Positions 10,470 to 23,017 of a stretch of DNA of 64,000 bases are shown piece after piece (the stretch's first letter is position 1; each line of letters starts with the position of its first letter). The position numbers were made by a program, and so were the translations under genes. A model generated the notes under the pieces. It was given only the letters and a program-made list of their open reading frames with translations, did not search any database and was not told the DNA's origin. Where the stretch lies: NCBI GenBank assembly GCA_025024175.1, contig QCXZ01000001.1, positions 43,022,942-43,086,941 of the forward strand, given 5' to 3'. Source of the stretch: Rhyzopertha dominica. Lineage: Eukaryota > Arthropoda > Insecta > Coleoptera > Bostrichidae.

Positions 10470-11900
10470 TTATTGAAGCTTCACAAAAAGTGTGTAGTTC
10501 GATCAATTCTGAATAATGAGCCAGTAAAAGTAGATGAAATTTTTATATGCTTGATATATTCTAGCTTCTCTTTAAAGCGTAACTATTTTGTTTGCATATA
10601 TCAATTGGCACAGATTCGTTCTGATTTAAGTGTAATTGCCATAGTTCCTGAATTAAATTTTTTGCTGTTATTATTATCGGGCTAAACATTGCTAAAGGGT
10701 CAAACAACTAAGAAATTATAGCCAAAATAGTTCGTTTTGTGATGTTTTTCTGAACGAGTTCATTTGACACTGAATAGGACAATGAATCGCTTCTTGGATC
10801 CCACTGAATCATTAATATCTTGCTACAATTTTGATGTCTTCAACTTTTGCATTGGACATAATAACTCATCCATGAAATTTTTATACAACTTGTTTTGTTC
10901 CAGATCCTTGCCTAATATTTTTTCTACTGCGGTTAATCTTTTTTCGGCTACAAATTTTGAGTTACCTAATTCATTGAGATTGTTTTTAAACGAAATTTTT
11001 GCAATGAATTTACCATCAGCTTCTCGTGATAAAGTTTGCTTAAAGTGTGACTCACAGAACTCTTCTTCTGGTGTAAGGTTTTGCTTTTATGAAATGGAAA
11101 ATCCAAAATCTTTCAACATTTTTGTGCAATTCATTCAAAGATAAGTAAGTAGCGATGTTTTTGATAGACTTAACTATTTGGTAGCATACTTGAAATTACC
11201 CATCCCAATTTTGTTTATAGGAGTGTTGGTTTGTTTGCCTTATTGATTTGACCTACACATAGCAACTTGTAAAATATGTTTGTACCTGTTAATATGTCGA
11301 TTGCTTGTGCTTTATGAAACAAAGGATTTGCCAATTTAATATTTGGCTGAACCCTGACCAATTTGGAAGGGAATGATATGGTAGGCAAAACATTAGTAAT
11401 TTTCGGTACCACTAATAAGCATGATAGAGTAAATGTGAATTGATTTGCACAAGACTTTATTTTTACATCAACCTTACTAGAGATTTTAGTTACTTCCTTG
11501 TTAATATCTGCTACAGTCATGTCGATTGGTAGTTTATTGAGTTGTAGTAAATTGCATGCTTCTTTAGTTATAAAATTTGATAGCGAAACTGAGTCTAACA
11601 GTACTCTTAGGTCACGATCATTGTTAAGTATATCAAAAGCTTTTACNTTTGCGGTTGATAGCAGAATTTCAGTGTCTGAGAGAGATGACATACAGCGAGT
11701 TACATTTGTATTTAATTGGCTATTTACTTCATCGCTATCTGATGTAGTAGGTTTTACTTCGTTGCTTCCTTTTTTCATTTTAGCAGCTCTATTTACATGT
11801 AATAATGTGTGATGTTTATGATTGCATTTCCTGCATGAATATTTTCATTCACAAGTTTGTAAAAAATGCCATTTCTTTAACCAATTAATACATAATGGGT
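10470..11900 (-). mobile_element. BEL/Pao retrotransposon, copy 2, internally deleted
   Basis: A relative of copy 1 on the opposite strand. Its upstream part gives a zinc-knuckle end CRKCNHKHHTLLH (~11800-11850) and a 187-residue open frame at 11215-11778 for the Pao retropepsin-like region (RVLLDSVSLSNFITKEAC ... DILTGTNIFYKLL). The start of the RT follows, and then sequence equivalent to copy 1 bases ~2075-2650, including the YVDD catalytic core, is missing. The remainder matches copy 1 down to about base 3010 and stops near 10470. It contains an n and several stops. Confidence 0.85.
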
Positions 11901-11999
11901 ATTCACGAACCAATTTGTTTCTTTTTGCTAATCTAATTTTAGAAATGCCTCGCAAACTTGAATAGTGACAGTGACATTATTTGTGTTTGCAAAATAATG

Positions 12000-13935
12000 T
12001 GCTATAATAAAGGAAAAGTTTCCAGAAAGAATAAGAGATTTCCATATTAAGTTTAACGAATCGTCTATATTATAGACTCTATAATATAGTTAGTTTGACG
12101 AATTGGGTTTCTTAATGGTTGTCTCCGCTTCCGATGTGTAATGTAATGAAGCGATTGTTTCCAGAGAGCTTAAAAGATTTCAGTATTAAGTCGAACGAAT
12201 GGTGTCTAATATTGTTAGTTTGACCAATTGTGTTTCTTAAAAGTCGTCTCCGCTTCCGGTGTGGTGTAATGAAGGACTGTTTCAGAAAGCATAAGAGATT
12301 TCCGTATTAAGTCGAAAGAATAGTCTCTAATGTTGTTAGTTTGACCAATTGTGTTTCTTAATAGTCGTCTCCGCTTCCGGTCTGGTGTAATGAAGGACTG
12401 TTTCAGAAAGCAAAAGAGATTTCCGTATTAAGCCGAACGAATGGTCTCTAATGTTGTTAGTTTGACCAATTGTGTTTCTTAATAGTCGTCTCCTCTTCCG
12501 GTGTGGTGTAATGAAGGACTGTTTCAGAAAGCAAAAGAGATTTCTGTATTAAGTCGAATGAATGGTCACTAATGTTGTTAGTTTGACCAATTGCGTTTCT
12601 TAATAGTCGTCTCCGCTTCCGATGTGGTGTAATGAAGGGACTGTCTCAGAAAGCATAAGAGATTTCCCTATTAAGTCAAACGAATGGTCTCTAATGTTGT
12701 TAGTTTGACCAATTAAGTTTTTCGCTTGCCGTTTTAGCTTCCGTTGTGTTATAATGAAAGAAATGTTGCCAGAAAGCAAAAGAGATTTCCGTATAAAGTT
12801 GAACGAATGGTCTCTAATATNGTTAGTTTGACCAATTGTGTTTTTCGGTGGTAGTTGTAGCTTCCATTGTGCTATAATGAAGGAAATGTTTCCAGAAAGC
12901 ATAGGAGATTGCAGTATTAAGCTGCACGAATCGTCTATAATATAGTTAGTTCGACCAATTGTGTTTCTTAATAGTCGTCTCCGCTTCCGATGTGATGTAA
13001 TTTGCCCAAGTGTCTTTTTCGGTGGTCGTTTTAGCTTCCGTTGTGCTATAATGAAGGGAATGTTTCCAGAAAGCGTAAGAGACTGCTGTTTTAAGTTGAA
13101 CGAATCATCTATAATATTGTTAGTTTGACCAATTGTGTTTCTTAATGGTCGTCCCCGCTGCCGATGTGATATAATGAAGGGACTGTTTCCAGAAAGCATA
13201 AGATATTTCCGTATTAAGTTGAACGAATGGTCTCTAATATTGTTAATTTGACCAATTTAGTTTTTCCGTGGTCGTTTCAGCTTCTGTTGTACTATAATGA
13301 AGGAAATGTTTCCAGAAAGCAAAAGAGACTACCGTATTAAGTTGAACGAATCGTCTATAATATTGTTAGTTTGACCTATTGTGTTTCTTAAAGGTCGTCT
13401 TCGCTTCCGATGTGATGTAATGAAGTGATTGTTTCCAGAAAGCCTAAGAGATTTCTGTATAAAGTCTCTAATATTGTTAGTTTGGCCAATTGTGTTTTTC
13501 GGTGGTCGTTGTAACTTCCGTTGTGCTATAATGAAGGGAATGTTTCCAGAAAGCATAAGAGATTGCAGTATTAAGCTGCACGAATCATCTATAATATAGT
13601 TAGTTCGACCAATTGTGTTTCTTAATAGTGGTCTCCGCTTCCGATGTGATGTAATTTGACCAAGTGTCTTTTTCGGTGGTTGTTTCAGTTTCCGTTGTGC
13701 TATAATGAAGGAAAAGTTTCCAGAAAGCATTAGAGATTTCCGTATTAAGTTTAACGAATCGTCTATAATATTGTTAGTTTGACGAATTGGGTTTCTTAGT
13801 GGTTGTCTCCGCTTCCGATGTGATGTAATGAAGGGACTGTTCCCAGAAAGTTTATGAGTTTTCCTTATTTAAGTTGAACGAATGGTCTCTAATATTATTA
13901 ATTTGACCAATTGAGTTAATCGTGGTCGTTTTAGG
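12000..13935. repeat. Satellite 2, ~121-bp tandem repeat with higher-order structure
   Basis: About 16 monomers spaced near 121 bp (for example gtctccgcttcc-type cores at 12246, 12367, 12488 and 12609). Two monomer types alternate in the right half: type A (cttaatagtcgtctccgctt) and type B (ttcggtggtcgttttagctt). A composite with one shortened monomer at 12841-13075 recurs at about 13500-13735, giving a higher-order unit of about 655 bp. It is unrelated in sequence to satellite 1 although the monomer length is similar. The long - strand open frames (12600-13199, 13329-13730) are translations of the repeat; see the findings. Confidence 0.9.
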
Positions 13936-14632
13936 TTATTGTAAGTAAAAGACCGATTGAATAAAGCAGTGTTCTGTCCAGGGAGGGAGAGGACCTGAGT
14001 CCACGAAAAGTAGTGTTCAAATAGTGCACATTAGTACGAAAAGTGATTTTGTTGCATAGGTAGAGTGGACATTTGAAAAACATAATTGAAAAGTATAAGC
14101 ACGCCGCGTGTAACTGACGTCTATGGGTCACGTTCAGCCGTCCTGCAGAAATCAACTTGTGTGAAATCATGGAAAATTTTCGTATTCCGTAAATAAATCT
14201 CAAACAAAAGTTTTGCAAACGGTCAATGCGATTTACATCTGCCCTGGATAAGCATTGGCCATAAAAGACATCGAAATAATTCATGTGACATAAGACCGTT
14301 GCATCCGTTAGTTTTAATTTTAAGTTAATGGGTAATATATGGCGATAAGGATATAGCTTTTTGAAGCTAACATATGCAACATTCATTTTTTAGTAATGAA
14401 ATTACTAAAACGTAGTTCCGTGTCTATATCAACACCCAAACTATCAGCTACTTTAGAGCACTGCAAAATACTACTACCAACTTTAATGTTTAATGACACT
14501 TCTGCTAGTTCTTTGTTTTTACCGAATACCGGTACAGAGCTTGTTAAATCGTTCAAACTAATTTGATGTTGCAAAGAAGTTTATTGCAATTGCTTTAAAT
14601 CTTCTTTAATCAATCTCTTTGCGAAATGTCGA
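13936..14632 (-). pseudogene. LINE reverse-transcriptase C-terminal fragment inside satellite 2
   Basis: Two - strand frames, 14383-14574 (SLGVDIDTELRFSNFITKK) and 13931-14386 (KLTDATVLCHMNYFDVFYGQ, RIDRLQNFCLRFIYGIRKF, SHKLISAGRLNV), together match the thumb/C-terminal part of a non-LTR retrotransposon RT. It resembles the fragment at 25395-26850, so the same clade is likely. Satellite monomers stop at about 13935 and resume at 14633, so it was inserted into the array. No catalytic core is present. Confidence 0.75.
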
Positions 14633-14704
14633 AATGGTCGTCTCCGCTTCCGATGTCATGTAATGAAGGGACTGTTTCCAGAAAACATAAGATATTTTCA
14701 CAAA
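14633..14704. repeat. Last partial monomer of satellite 2
   Basis: The block tggtcgtctccgcttccgat followed by 'gggactgtttccagaaaaca' repeats the satellite 2 core to the right of the LINE fragment, then ends. Confidence 0.8.
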
Positions 14705-15096
14705 CTATATTGAAAATAAAAAAACGAAATCCGCCTTTTTTGTCAAATGTTATGAAGTATTATGGATTTAAGCAGAGACTTCCCTCTAGGTGTCACATAG
14801 TATATATATATATGAACAACAAGCGCTTTTTTACCCCTTAAATACACTTTAGGAGGGATAATAATGAAACTATACTACGGTATATTGTTAAACACATTTT
14901 TATTTAAAATTCTACCCTTCGTGGCAGCAAACATCTTCAAATAATTCTGGAAAACACAAAGCTGCACAGATTAGAAGAATGAGTTGTATTGTGTTTTATA
15001 TAGAGCTAACATTACATTATTTCGCAACACAGCAATAAGTGTGATTATTAAAATATATGAATAATTTTAAAGCAAATAAATAAGGTCTAGATATAT
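14705..15096. other. Sequence downstream of Arr1
   Basis: AT-rich sequence without recognisable coding content. It should contain the Arr1 3' UTR on the - strand. An AATAAA overlaps the Arr1 stop codon (15096-15101). Confidence 0.4.
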
Positions 15097-18000
15097 TTAT
15101 TCATCTTCATTGTCCTGGTCCACAGTATCCTGCCTAAATGTTTCCACATCAGCCTGACTGTCAGCATGCAACAGCTTGCGTTTGTTGCTTGGCTAGAACA
15201 CACCGTATTTTGCAATTTTGAGAACTTTTTAAAAGTTGAGGTAAAACATCTTTATAGTTTTTTCCAAAACTTGGCCAATTTAATGGTTACAATTACTATG
15301 TGATAAAATGTGAAACTAATACTAAAACATAATAGGGTGCTGGTTCTACAAACATGTTTTTTTTTAAAATAACTGAGGAGGACTTTGACTGTTCAGCACA
15401 TACAAATATCTACAAACATGATTAACAGTAATTATTTCTTACCTTAGGATGCATTAAAACAAAAGGTAATTCTGCTGCAAGTTCACCACCCAGAGCACCC
15501 AAATACAGCTTCACCTTAACAGCATATGACACAATAATTCCAAATGCATCTCGCTGGTCTGGAGAAGCAAGCCTATGCAAATATGAATTATAATTACCCA
15601 CAACATATAATTATTTATTCCCTTACAATGTCGTGGAAGCAAGATTTGTTTCCTCATGCTTTAGCTGACCATCTAGAGCAATTCCTCGTCTATCTTTGTT
15701 GGATGACAAAACTGGAGTGAGATAAATAACCTTCTGTAAAGTGGAACCCGGCTCAATAGGACAGCCTTCCCTAAAAAATAATTATATCATTGTTAAATAT
15801 TAAAAGCTAACTTTTTTGCTTACTGTGTCTCCATGCTTGCTACAGTAGCTCTGTACTGACCATTCTGAAAGAGTACAACATCGATGCCTTGCTGAACCAT
15901 TGCTTTTATCTTTTTAACAACTTTGTTACTGTTGTTTCTTATGCATACATTAACAGCAATCTTATCACCATGATGATAAAGCTGAAAAAAACCTGTTTTT
16001 GGATACTGTGTAACTGAATATTTTAAATTACAAAATATTATTAAACTTACATTTTACTCTTTGGCACTTTTGTGTATGTTTGTATTAACAATTTAGGCCT
16101 AAAGTTAGGACTGTGATTAATTAATTTGATTTCATAATCCACAACAAATAGTAACATAAATATTCAATGAAACCTATAGTAGATTCTTATCAAGGAAAGA
16201 ACTTATACACATTTATACAGCTGTTTTTGGCAGACATACTAAAAAACAAAAATTCATTGAAGAATGCTACATATTTATAAGGGAGTAGGTCCTTTGTTCT
16301 CAACCTACAAGAAATAAGCAAGGGAATTTAAATGTGGATGCCAAAAAAACAGTAGCCTCAATGAAAATTTCGAGAAGGTACATAATGTGGTTTCGGATGT
16401 TTGATGATTAAAGGTGTATGAGACAGCTAAGGTTGTATACATCTGAAAAGAAATGATACAGCACCTTTTATATAAAGAGTTGAGTATGAGAAAGCTGTGA
16501 GGAAGGTAGGTGCCACATATGTTAAATAATGATTAATAACAAACAAGAATATTAATTACCCATCCGTGTCTGAATTTATTTAAAAAGAAACAAACTGATC
16601 CTTTTGCACATGAATCAAAATTGCAGTCAGTTGATTAAAGCTGGTGTCTGCACCAAAGAAAATTAAGTCAATTGCATCTGTTGTAATATTTTGTGAAAGC
16701 ACTTCTAAAAACTGCTGTAAATTGAATCAATACTTCCACATTCAATTGTTAAAATGACATTTACGTTTTTATTTTTTATACTATACGATTAGTAATCAGG
16801 TTTTGAGCATTTTTTCTCTCTACACATTATTTCTAAGANAAACAGTCCTCGTGATATTAGCAAAAATATATACATTTTTAAAATCAGTTTTTTCCAATTA
16901 ACTCGAAAATTAGTAACTTAACAAAAAAATTACAAGAGCGCTTTCTGATCACAAATGTGATTTTCTATATAATATCAAAATTTAAAAAAATCGTACGAGC
17001 AGGGTCCAAAATAGGTTTTTTGGAAATATTTCGAAAATGTCAAAATTTTGGATAAATTATCTCACACACTTTTTGCGAGAAATTTTATTTCCTATCTGAT
17101 GGCATTTTCATTTTTTGAATATATTAAATATATTCTGAGATATTTAAGAAAAACTGTTTCCTTTAAGTGACGCTTTTTTGCTAATATCTTCTAAACAGTT
17201 TGCTGTACCGAAAATTTATAAGAACTAATAATACTCGCAGTTATACTAATAATCACATACTAAAACGAAAAAAATATAAAAAAATAAAAATTTGCAAAAA
17301 GGGTAGTTACCCCCCAATTTAGCCCCCTTCCCGATACCCTACTTACCCCACAAACAATAGGTCGCTTTGGGTAGTTGAGATTTATAGGTTTGCCAAATTT
17401 CAAGTTCATATATTAAGTCTTTCGAAAGTTATCGTGTCCACAAACAATACCACAGACACACAGACACAGACAAGAAATTTATTTGCTCAAATTTTGTTTT
17501 TTTTGTGTTTTCCACTATTTTAAAGCGAATGAGCAAAAAAAATTTTTGAAAAATTTTTTCGTGATACAATACTTCCCATCCTTTGGATATGGAAGTAAAA
17601 TTGATTAAGTACCTTGGTAAAGGTAAAACATAAATATTATGCAATTCTTTGATGAGCTGGATGGGAACAGGCCTAATTTGCAAATAACCTTCTATCATGA
17701 CCATGTTAACCCATAAGTGCTTTGACAATAAAAAAAATTTATAGAATTTGATTAATAAGCACCATATTCATCAGATTGGACTCCATTTAATTTTCATCTT
17801 TTCCAAAATCTAAAAAAAATATGGATAGAAGACATTTTGGATCAAATGCGGAGGTAATAGATGTTTTGCATTTGTTAGAGAAACATAAAAAGTATACTCT
17901 GAGATAAAAAAAGTCTACATAAAAAGAGCAAAGACACAGTCTCACTGCTTCTTTTTTGTTTAAATTGCTAGCTAACCATAAAACTCTTATCATGAACATC

Positions 18001-21000
18001 CTTATACTGGTGTTATACTTCATTCCACTTAACATATGGTACCTTCCAATGATACCTTGGGAATGCCAGGTGATGAAGGAATAGATACAAATGCGTTAGA
18101 GGGTATGTCAGTAGACTCAGTCTCCAAGATAATGCTTTGACTGTTCATCAAATATGGGTGGTGGTGTGTACAATGCAGTGCCATTTTAGAGGTCCTGAGT
18201 TTAATTCTTGGTCAAAGAAAAATATTTTTTAGTTTAATTTGCCTGTTAATCATATAAAAATCCATCATATTAAAATAGGCTCATTAGCAATGGAAAAGAC
18301 AAAAATTGTATTCTCTGTCAACTAGTTATCTTTTTTAACTTGTTTTTCATGATATTAGAAACAATGTAAATTGACTATCAAGCATTTAGGAAATTTCTCA
18401 GCCAAAAAGGTTGTTTACCTGAAACATGAAGAATGGGCTGGTCAAAGCGTACAGGGATGGGGAATATTCATCATTATTGTATGTTGTAAGGGATTGTTCA
18501 TATGATTTTGAATAGGGCAACTATCAATGGATGATTATTTCTTAACAAAAAGGAAATTAAAGTGGTTTCAAGCAGCTGTGAACTTACTGAAAATATTGTG
18601 TTCATATAGCTTTAAAAAAAATGAAACTTTTGCTGTTAATTTAATTATAGTAGATGATGATGACATTTATTACAAATGTTTCTAAAATACTATGTCACAC
18701 ATAAAAACAGAAAATCGGCTTTACAGCATTTGCTTTTGGCAATTGTCCATTCATTTACACAAAAAAATCTCAATGAAATAAATATTAATGCTTAATACTT
18801 ATTAACACTATTTAATAAAAAATAATAACTTTGGCAGAGGGATCCTAAGATCAACTTTTTGGTTTTTTTTGGAGTTTTTTACGTATGTATGTATTTTGCA
18901 AGTATTAGAAGCGAAAAATAAATGTTTGCAATCCACCCTCAGTACAACCAAAGAAACAAAGATCTGAATCCCAAATAAAAATGAAAATACAAAAAATAAA
19001 TGTGATACAAGCAATGTAGGTAAGTTAATTACTTTAGATTTTAATCTGTTTATAGCGTGATCATTAAATTTATGTATTTTATACTAGTAATTTTAAACAT
19101 ACATAGATATTATTAGAACATTAAAGTCAGAGGAAGGTGGGAGAGCATCCTGAAACGTAACTTAAAATAAAATAAAACAGTGTGTTTTATTTAATATAAA
19201 CATAATTCAAATATTGGAGTAACACTTGCAAAAATAAATACATACACAAAATAAAAACTTTTGGGAACAAACAAAAATTAACTCAATAATAATAATTTAA
19301 CTGACAAGATAGTAGTATAGTATATTTATACCTTTGTTGGTGTTTTATCCACAGTTATTACTTACTTTATATTCTTATGTGATCTTATTTAGGAACATTA
19401 GAAAATGTACAATATTGAACTTGCAATCAAAGATCAGGTGTTATCTTCTGATCACAATCATTTTAATATAATAGAGCTTACCTGTTTATCAAGTGTAACC
19501 TCTAGTTCAAGTTCACCTGGACTTAACATGAAATCTTTACGCACAACAGTACAAGGTTGTCGGCCCTGCTTTGATGGAGCATACTGAACTTTGCGTATTG
19601 CCATTGATACAGCACTTCGTTTGTGAGAACGATCAGTATCACTCTCCCCTTCAAAGATCTTTACATAGTACTGTACTCCACAAGGTTTTCCCTCATCGTC
19701 TGAGCCTTAAATATTAGTGGAAAGGTTAAGTGATTATTTTCTCCATATTTAAATAAAGATACACGACAAAAAAAATTATACCTGTGGTAGAACGCAAAAT
19801 TTTGAATTGTCCATAATGAAATATGTACTTGTATTAAATGTGAAATAAACATGATATATAATAGACATATGCATACTATAATTCAAGGACAGCATTATGT
19901 ATTGATTCCCTTATTTCGTACATTTGTAGCTTTAGTATAAACTGTAAGTTTATTATTTTACTTATGATTTGAACATAAGCAATACTGGAAGCTAACAAAG
20001 TTTATTTTTAGCACATTTTCCACTACATTTATGAAGGAAAGGAACTATTATCCACAATGATGATTCATTTGATAGGTCTTGGATGAACACATACATCTTT
20101 TTAACACTGTGGTTTAGTAAGGTACCAAGAGATCTTGTAAATTAAAACATAATACTAAGAGTAAAGTTGAGTCTTTTTTTCACATATTGGGTGGTACATA
20201 TCTGCATTAATATTTTACTTTTGCTCTGTTACATACACACATTTATGTGTGCATTATGTGCACTATCTAATGAAGTAATCACCCTAACTTGATTGTGTAC
20301 GTGGTACTAGCGAGAAATCTATGAGTATGAGAAATTAAAATTTAAATCTAGGTATAGAGTTGCAATGATTAGAAATAGAATTAAATTAAAATTTAACAGT
20401 TCAGTTGCTTTATCTACTAATCATGCTATTTTAATTTTTCAATTATTTCAGACTTTTACTAACTCTATAGTTGGACCAAGTACAGGGCCTGGCAAAAAAA
20501 ACCTACGTATTTGAAGAAGTAGTTCTATGATTACTAGTCAGCTAGCATTAGCTGAGTAGTACTTACAGAATCACCATTATGCATATGCTCTTCCACAACA
20601 AACATACAGTGCTCACCGTGCCACGCCATTGTGACCCTTTTTAGCATCCAAACGCTTTAATGTAACCTACACAGTTCCACCCCTTTGTGTCTATGTAAGC
20701 GTACCTTTGTTATTTGAAAAGCTATAAAGTGGCTTAAGTGGAGGCAAAGTTGCTTTTGTAGTAGTTTATTTGTAGTTAAAAAAATAATGTATCTCTTTTT
20801 TAGAAATGTAAAAGAATATTCGAATTTTCGATTGCTGAAAATCCCACCCAAAACAAACTACAACCTTACAAAATTCATTTAAGTCCAAAGCAAATGCCAA
20901 GAATAAACTGTGAAGCCTGGCCACAAGTCTTTCGCTAAGCGTGTGGTGTGGAATACTGGATGACAAATTTTTTTTGACCATATAGATTCAAAGAAAATTT

Positions 21001-23017
21001 AACAGGCAACGCATATCTGTTTGCAGTTTTTGGAATCAAAATTTCCAAATTATGTGGATAAAATTCCACTGATGGTTAGATAGAATATCTATTTGCAACA
21101 AGATACAAAAGGGTGCACCACTGCACAACACTGTGTTGGTCAGGGATCATTTAAATGAAGTTTTTAACGGACACTGGATTGGAATACAGGGATGTAGCAT
21201 GCCCTGCTCACTCACCAGATTTGAGTGTTCTTGATTTTTCTTTGGAGAGTTTTAACTGCTAAAGTTTATGAAACTAGGCAAACAACAGTTCTGAATTGAG
21301 ACAGAATATCCTAGTTGCATGCAGAAGTTTTTGTCATCAGGACATCCAATGTAAAGTTAACAGTATAAGAAAACTATTTAAAATTATTTAAAATAATAAA
21401 TTTGACGTGGTTGTCTTTTGTCTATAAGTTTCCTAGCATATTCAGCAGAAACTAGTACTATACAATTATTATTTTCTGTAATTGAAGATTTATTTGTAAA
21501 ATCAACATTTTCTTCATTAGGTAAACAACAATAAACATAAAACTGCTTGTTTAACCATAGTCAACTATGGCAATGCCAACAGTTCTAAATATACAACTGT
21601 CAATAAAAAAACTGTTTTTGTGGATTTTAAATGTAATCTGTTAGTAGAATAATAATATGTTACATATCATTGATCTATGTATGTTTTTTTAATGTCAAAA
21701 GTGAGACAATGCTTCATAAGAAAAAGTAAAGTTGATGGTGGTTACAAGGTTCTGAAACATTGTAAAAAAAATTTGTGTTGCAATTAAAAACTACATACTT
21801 AAAGAGTACCCTAAGAACGTCTTGCGGAATTGTTAAAAAGAGGTAGTTTAAAAAAAAATTGACATTTTCATTGTTTTCTCAAAGATTGTTGCAGATAATT
21901 TAAATTTGGAAACATATTGTAGAACATCAAATTTAGCAATTTTGCCGCCACTTTTTTTGTAGCTTTCAAATAAGAAAGCTATTCATGCATAAATACGAGG
22001 AGCAGAATACCCTTTACATGAATGCTCTTTTTTAAAATATGTATATTAAAATAAGAAATAGCATACAATACTTTGCTATAAAACCTAACAACACTGGTAA
22101 GTCAAATTATTCATGTTGAATAATACAAAAAAAAATAATATCTTGCGAACAAATCAAAATTTTGCTACTTTTCCACTTTCCACAATAAAGTATTGAGAAG
22201 ACAAGTAACTGTGGAAACAATTACGCATAGTTACAAAAAGGTTGTATCATAAACAACTTTAAAACTATATCCAATTAAACAAAAACCTTTAGACAGCAAA
22301 TTATTTTATACTTACTGTAATGATGAAAGCTGTACCTTGTTTTTTTGTAGCTTTATGGATAAAGTATCAGAAAAAGTTTTATGAGAACCTAGATGTAATT
22401 GAGATTATCTGACATTCTTAATCTTGGTGTAAATTTCAAATTCTGAATTTCTTTAAACACTCTTCAAATTAAATAAACACGAATACTATATGCATGGTGT
22501 ATATAAAACAATAAGCAGAAATTCAAGGTACTACCTACACAGTAAAATAATAACATAAACTTCAAGTTTATAACTTTAACATTTACCTGGCTGAAGGGTT
22601 ACAGAGGCAGGAGCATTTTGTGGCAGATTAAATGTAAATGGATAAGCATTTGGTCCCAATTTCTTGATCAATCGGTCTTGCAGTTTACTCTTTTCATGTC
22701 CTTTTGATGGATACACCTGTTCTGAAGCGAGGAACAAATCCTTTTGGAAATTAAGTCCCATTACTTCATCTTCTTCTCTGCCATACCGAAAACTGCAGAC
22801 TACTTGACCAAATATTTTCCTCTCTCTATATTCACTATCGACAACGATGACACCTTCTGTAACGCTAAGTATGTGCATTCATTATTTAGGCAAGTGTATA
22901 TTTCATACCTATAGGTTCAACACCAGATATGTGATCAACGAAGTCACGTTTTCCCAAATACATGGTAATTTTTCCATTTGGAGAGCTTTTCTTATACACT
23001 CTGAAATTAACAACCAT
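15097..23017 (-). CDS. Arr1: Arrestin 1 (phosrestin-like visual arrestin), seven coding exons
   Basis: A cytosolic adaptor that binds light-activated, phosphorylated rhodopsin in photoreceptors and ends its signalling. Coding exons, in transcript order, are 22909-23017, 22587-22856, 19482-19705, 15824-15981, 15627-15770, 15443-15572 and 15097-15192. All joins are GT-AG and phase-consistent and give 376 residues ending in TAA. The start ATG at 23017 gives [20 protein letters not shown], the usual arrestin opening. The N-domain holds [20 protein letters not shown] (exon 2) and [19 protein letters not shown] (exon 3). The C-domain holds [20 protein letters not shown] (exon 6), and the tail reads [18 protein letters not shown]. 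The tail and the [20 protein letters not shown] block fit insect Arr1 rather than Arr2 or the beta-arrestin Kurtz. Introns of 2.9 and 3.5 kb flank exon 3; its acceptor is AAG, less common but usable. Upstream non-coding exons are not identified. Confidence 0.93.
17640..18040 (+). pseudogene. Decayed mariner-type transposase fragment
   Basis: Read on the + strand with frame changes, the sequence gives [17 protein letters not shown], then [19 protein letters not shown], then [11 protein letters not shown]. These match, in order, the second catalytic aspartate region, the YSPDLAPSDYHLF-type block and the following helix of mariner transposases. Stops and shifts are frequent. No terminal repeats were found. 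Confidence 0.6.
18150..18220 (+). repeat. Possible tRNA-derived SINE relic
   Basis: The stretch gaggtcctgagtttaattct followed by tggtc resembles a decayed tRNA B-box region of the kind that opens insect SINEs. No intact A box, tail or duplication could be shown. Confidence 0.25.
19706..22586. other. Arr1 intron 2 (2.9 kb)
   Basis: An AT-rich intron containing one transposase relic (20960-21340). The rest shows no recognisable feature. Confidence 0.6.
20960..21340 (+). pseudogene. Decayed DDE transposase fragment (Tc1/mariner-related)
   Basis: A broken + strand frame reads ENLTGNAYL, then [17 protein letters not shown] with the look of a decayed QQDGAPPH block. It continues as [29 protein letters not shown] and [15 protein letters not shown]. 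This order fits the DDE domain of a Tc1/mariner-related family found in arthropods. The first aspartate and all ends are lost. Confidence 0.55.

Larger units (their letters stand above)
15982..19481. other. Arr1 intron 3 (3.5 kb)
   Basis: An AT-rich intron holding a decayed mariner transposase (17640-18040, described separately) and a possible SINE head (18150-18220). The rest, including the low-complexity stretch around 16800-17350, is unrecognised. Confidence 0.6.

Noticed and set aside
10764..11144. 126-codon + strand open frame
   Set aside because: It is the antisense shadow of the - strand BEL/Pao copy 2.
12600..13199. 199-codon - strand open frame as a repeat protein gene
   Set aside because: It is wholly within satellite 2, follows monomer periodicity, and has no start context or domain; kept only as a finding.
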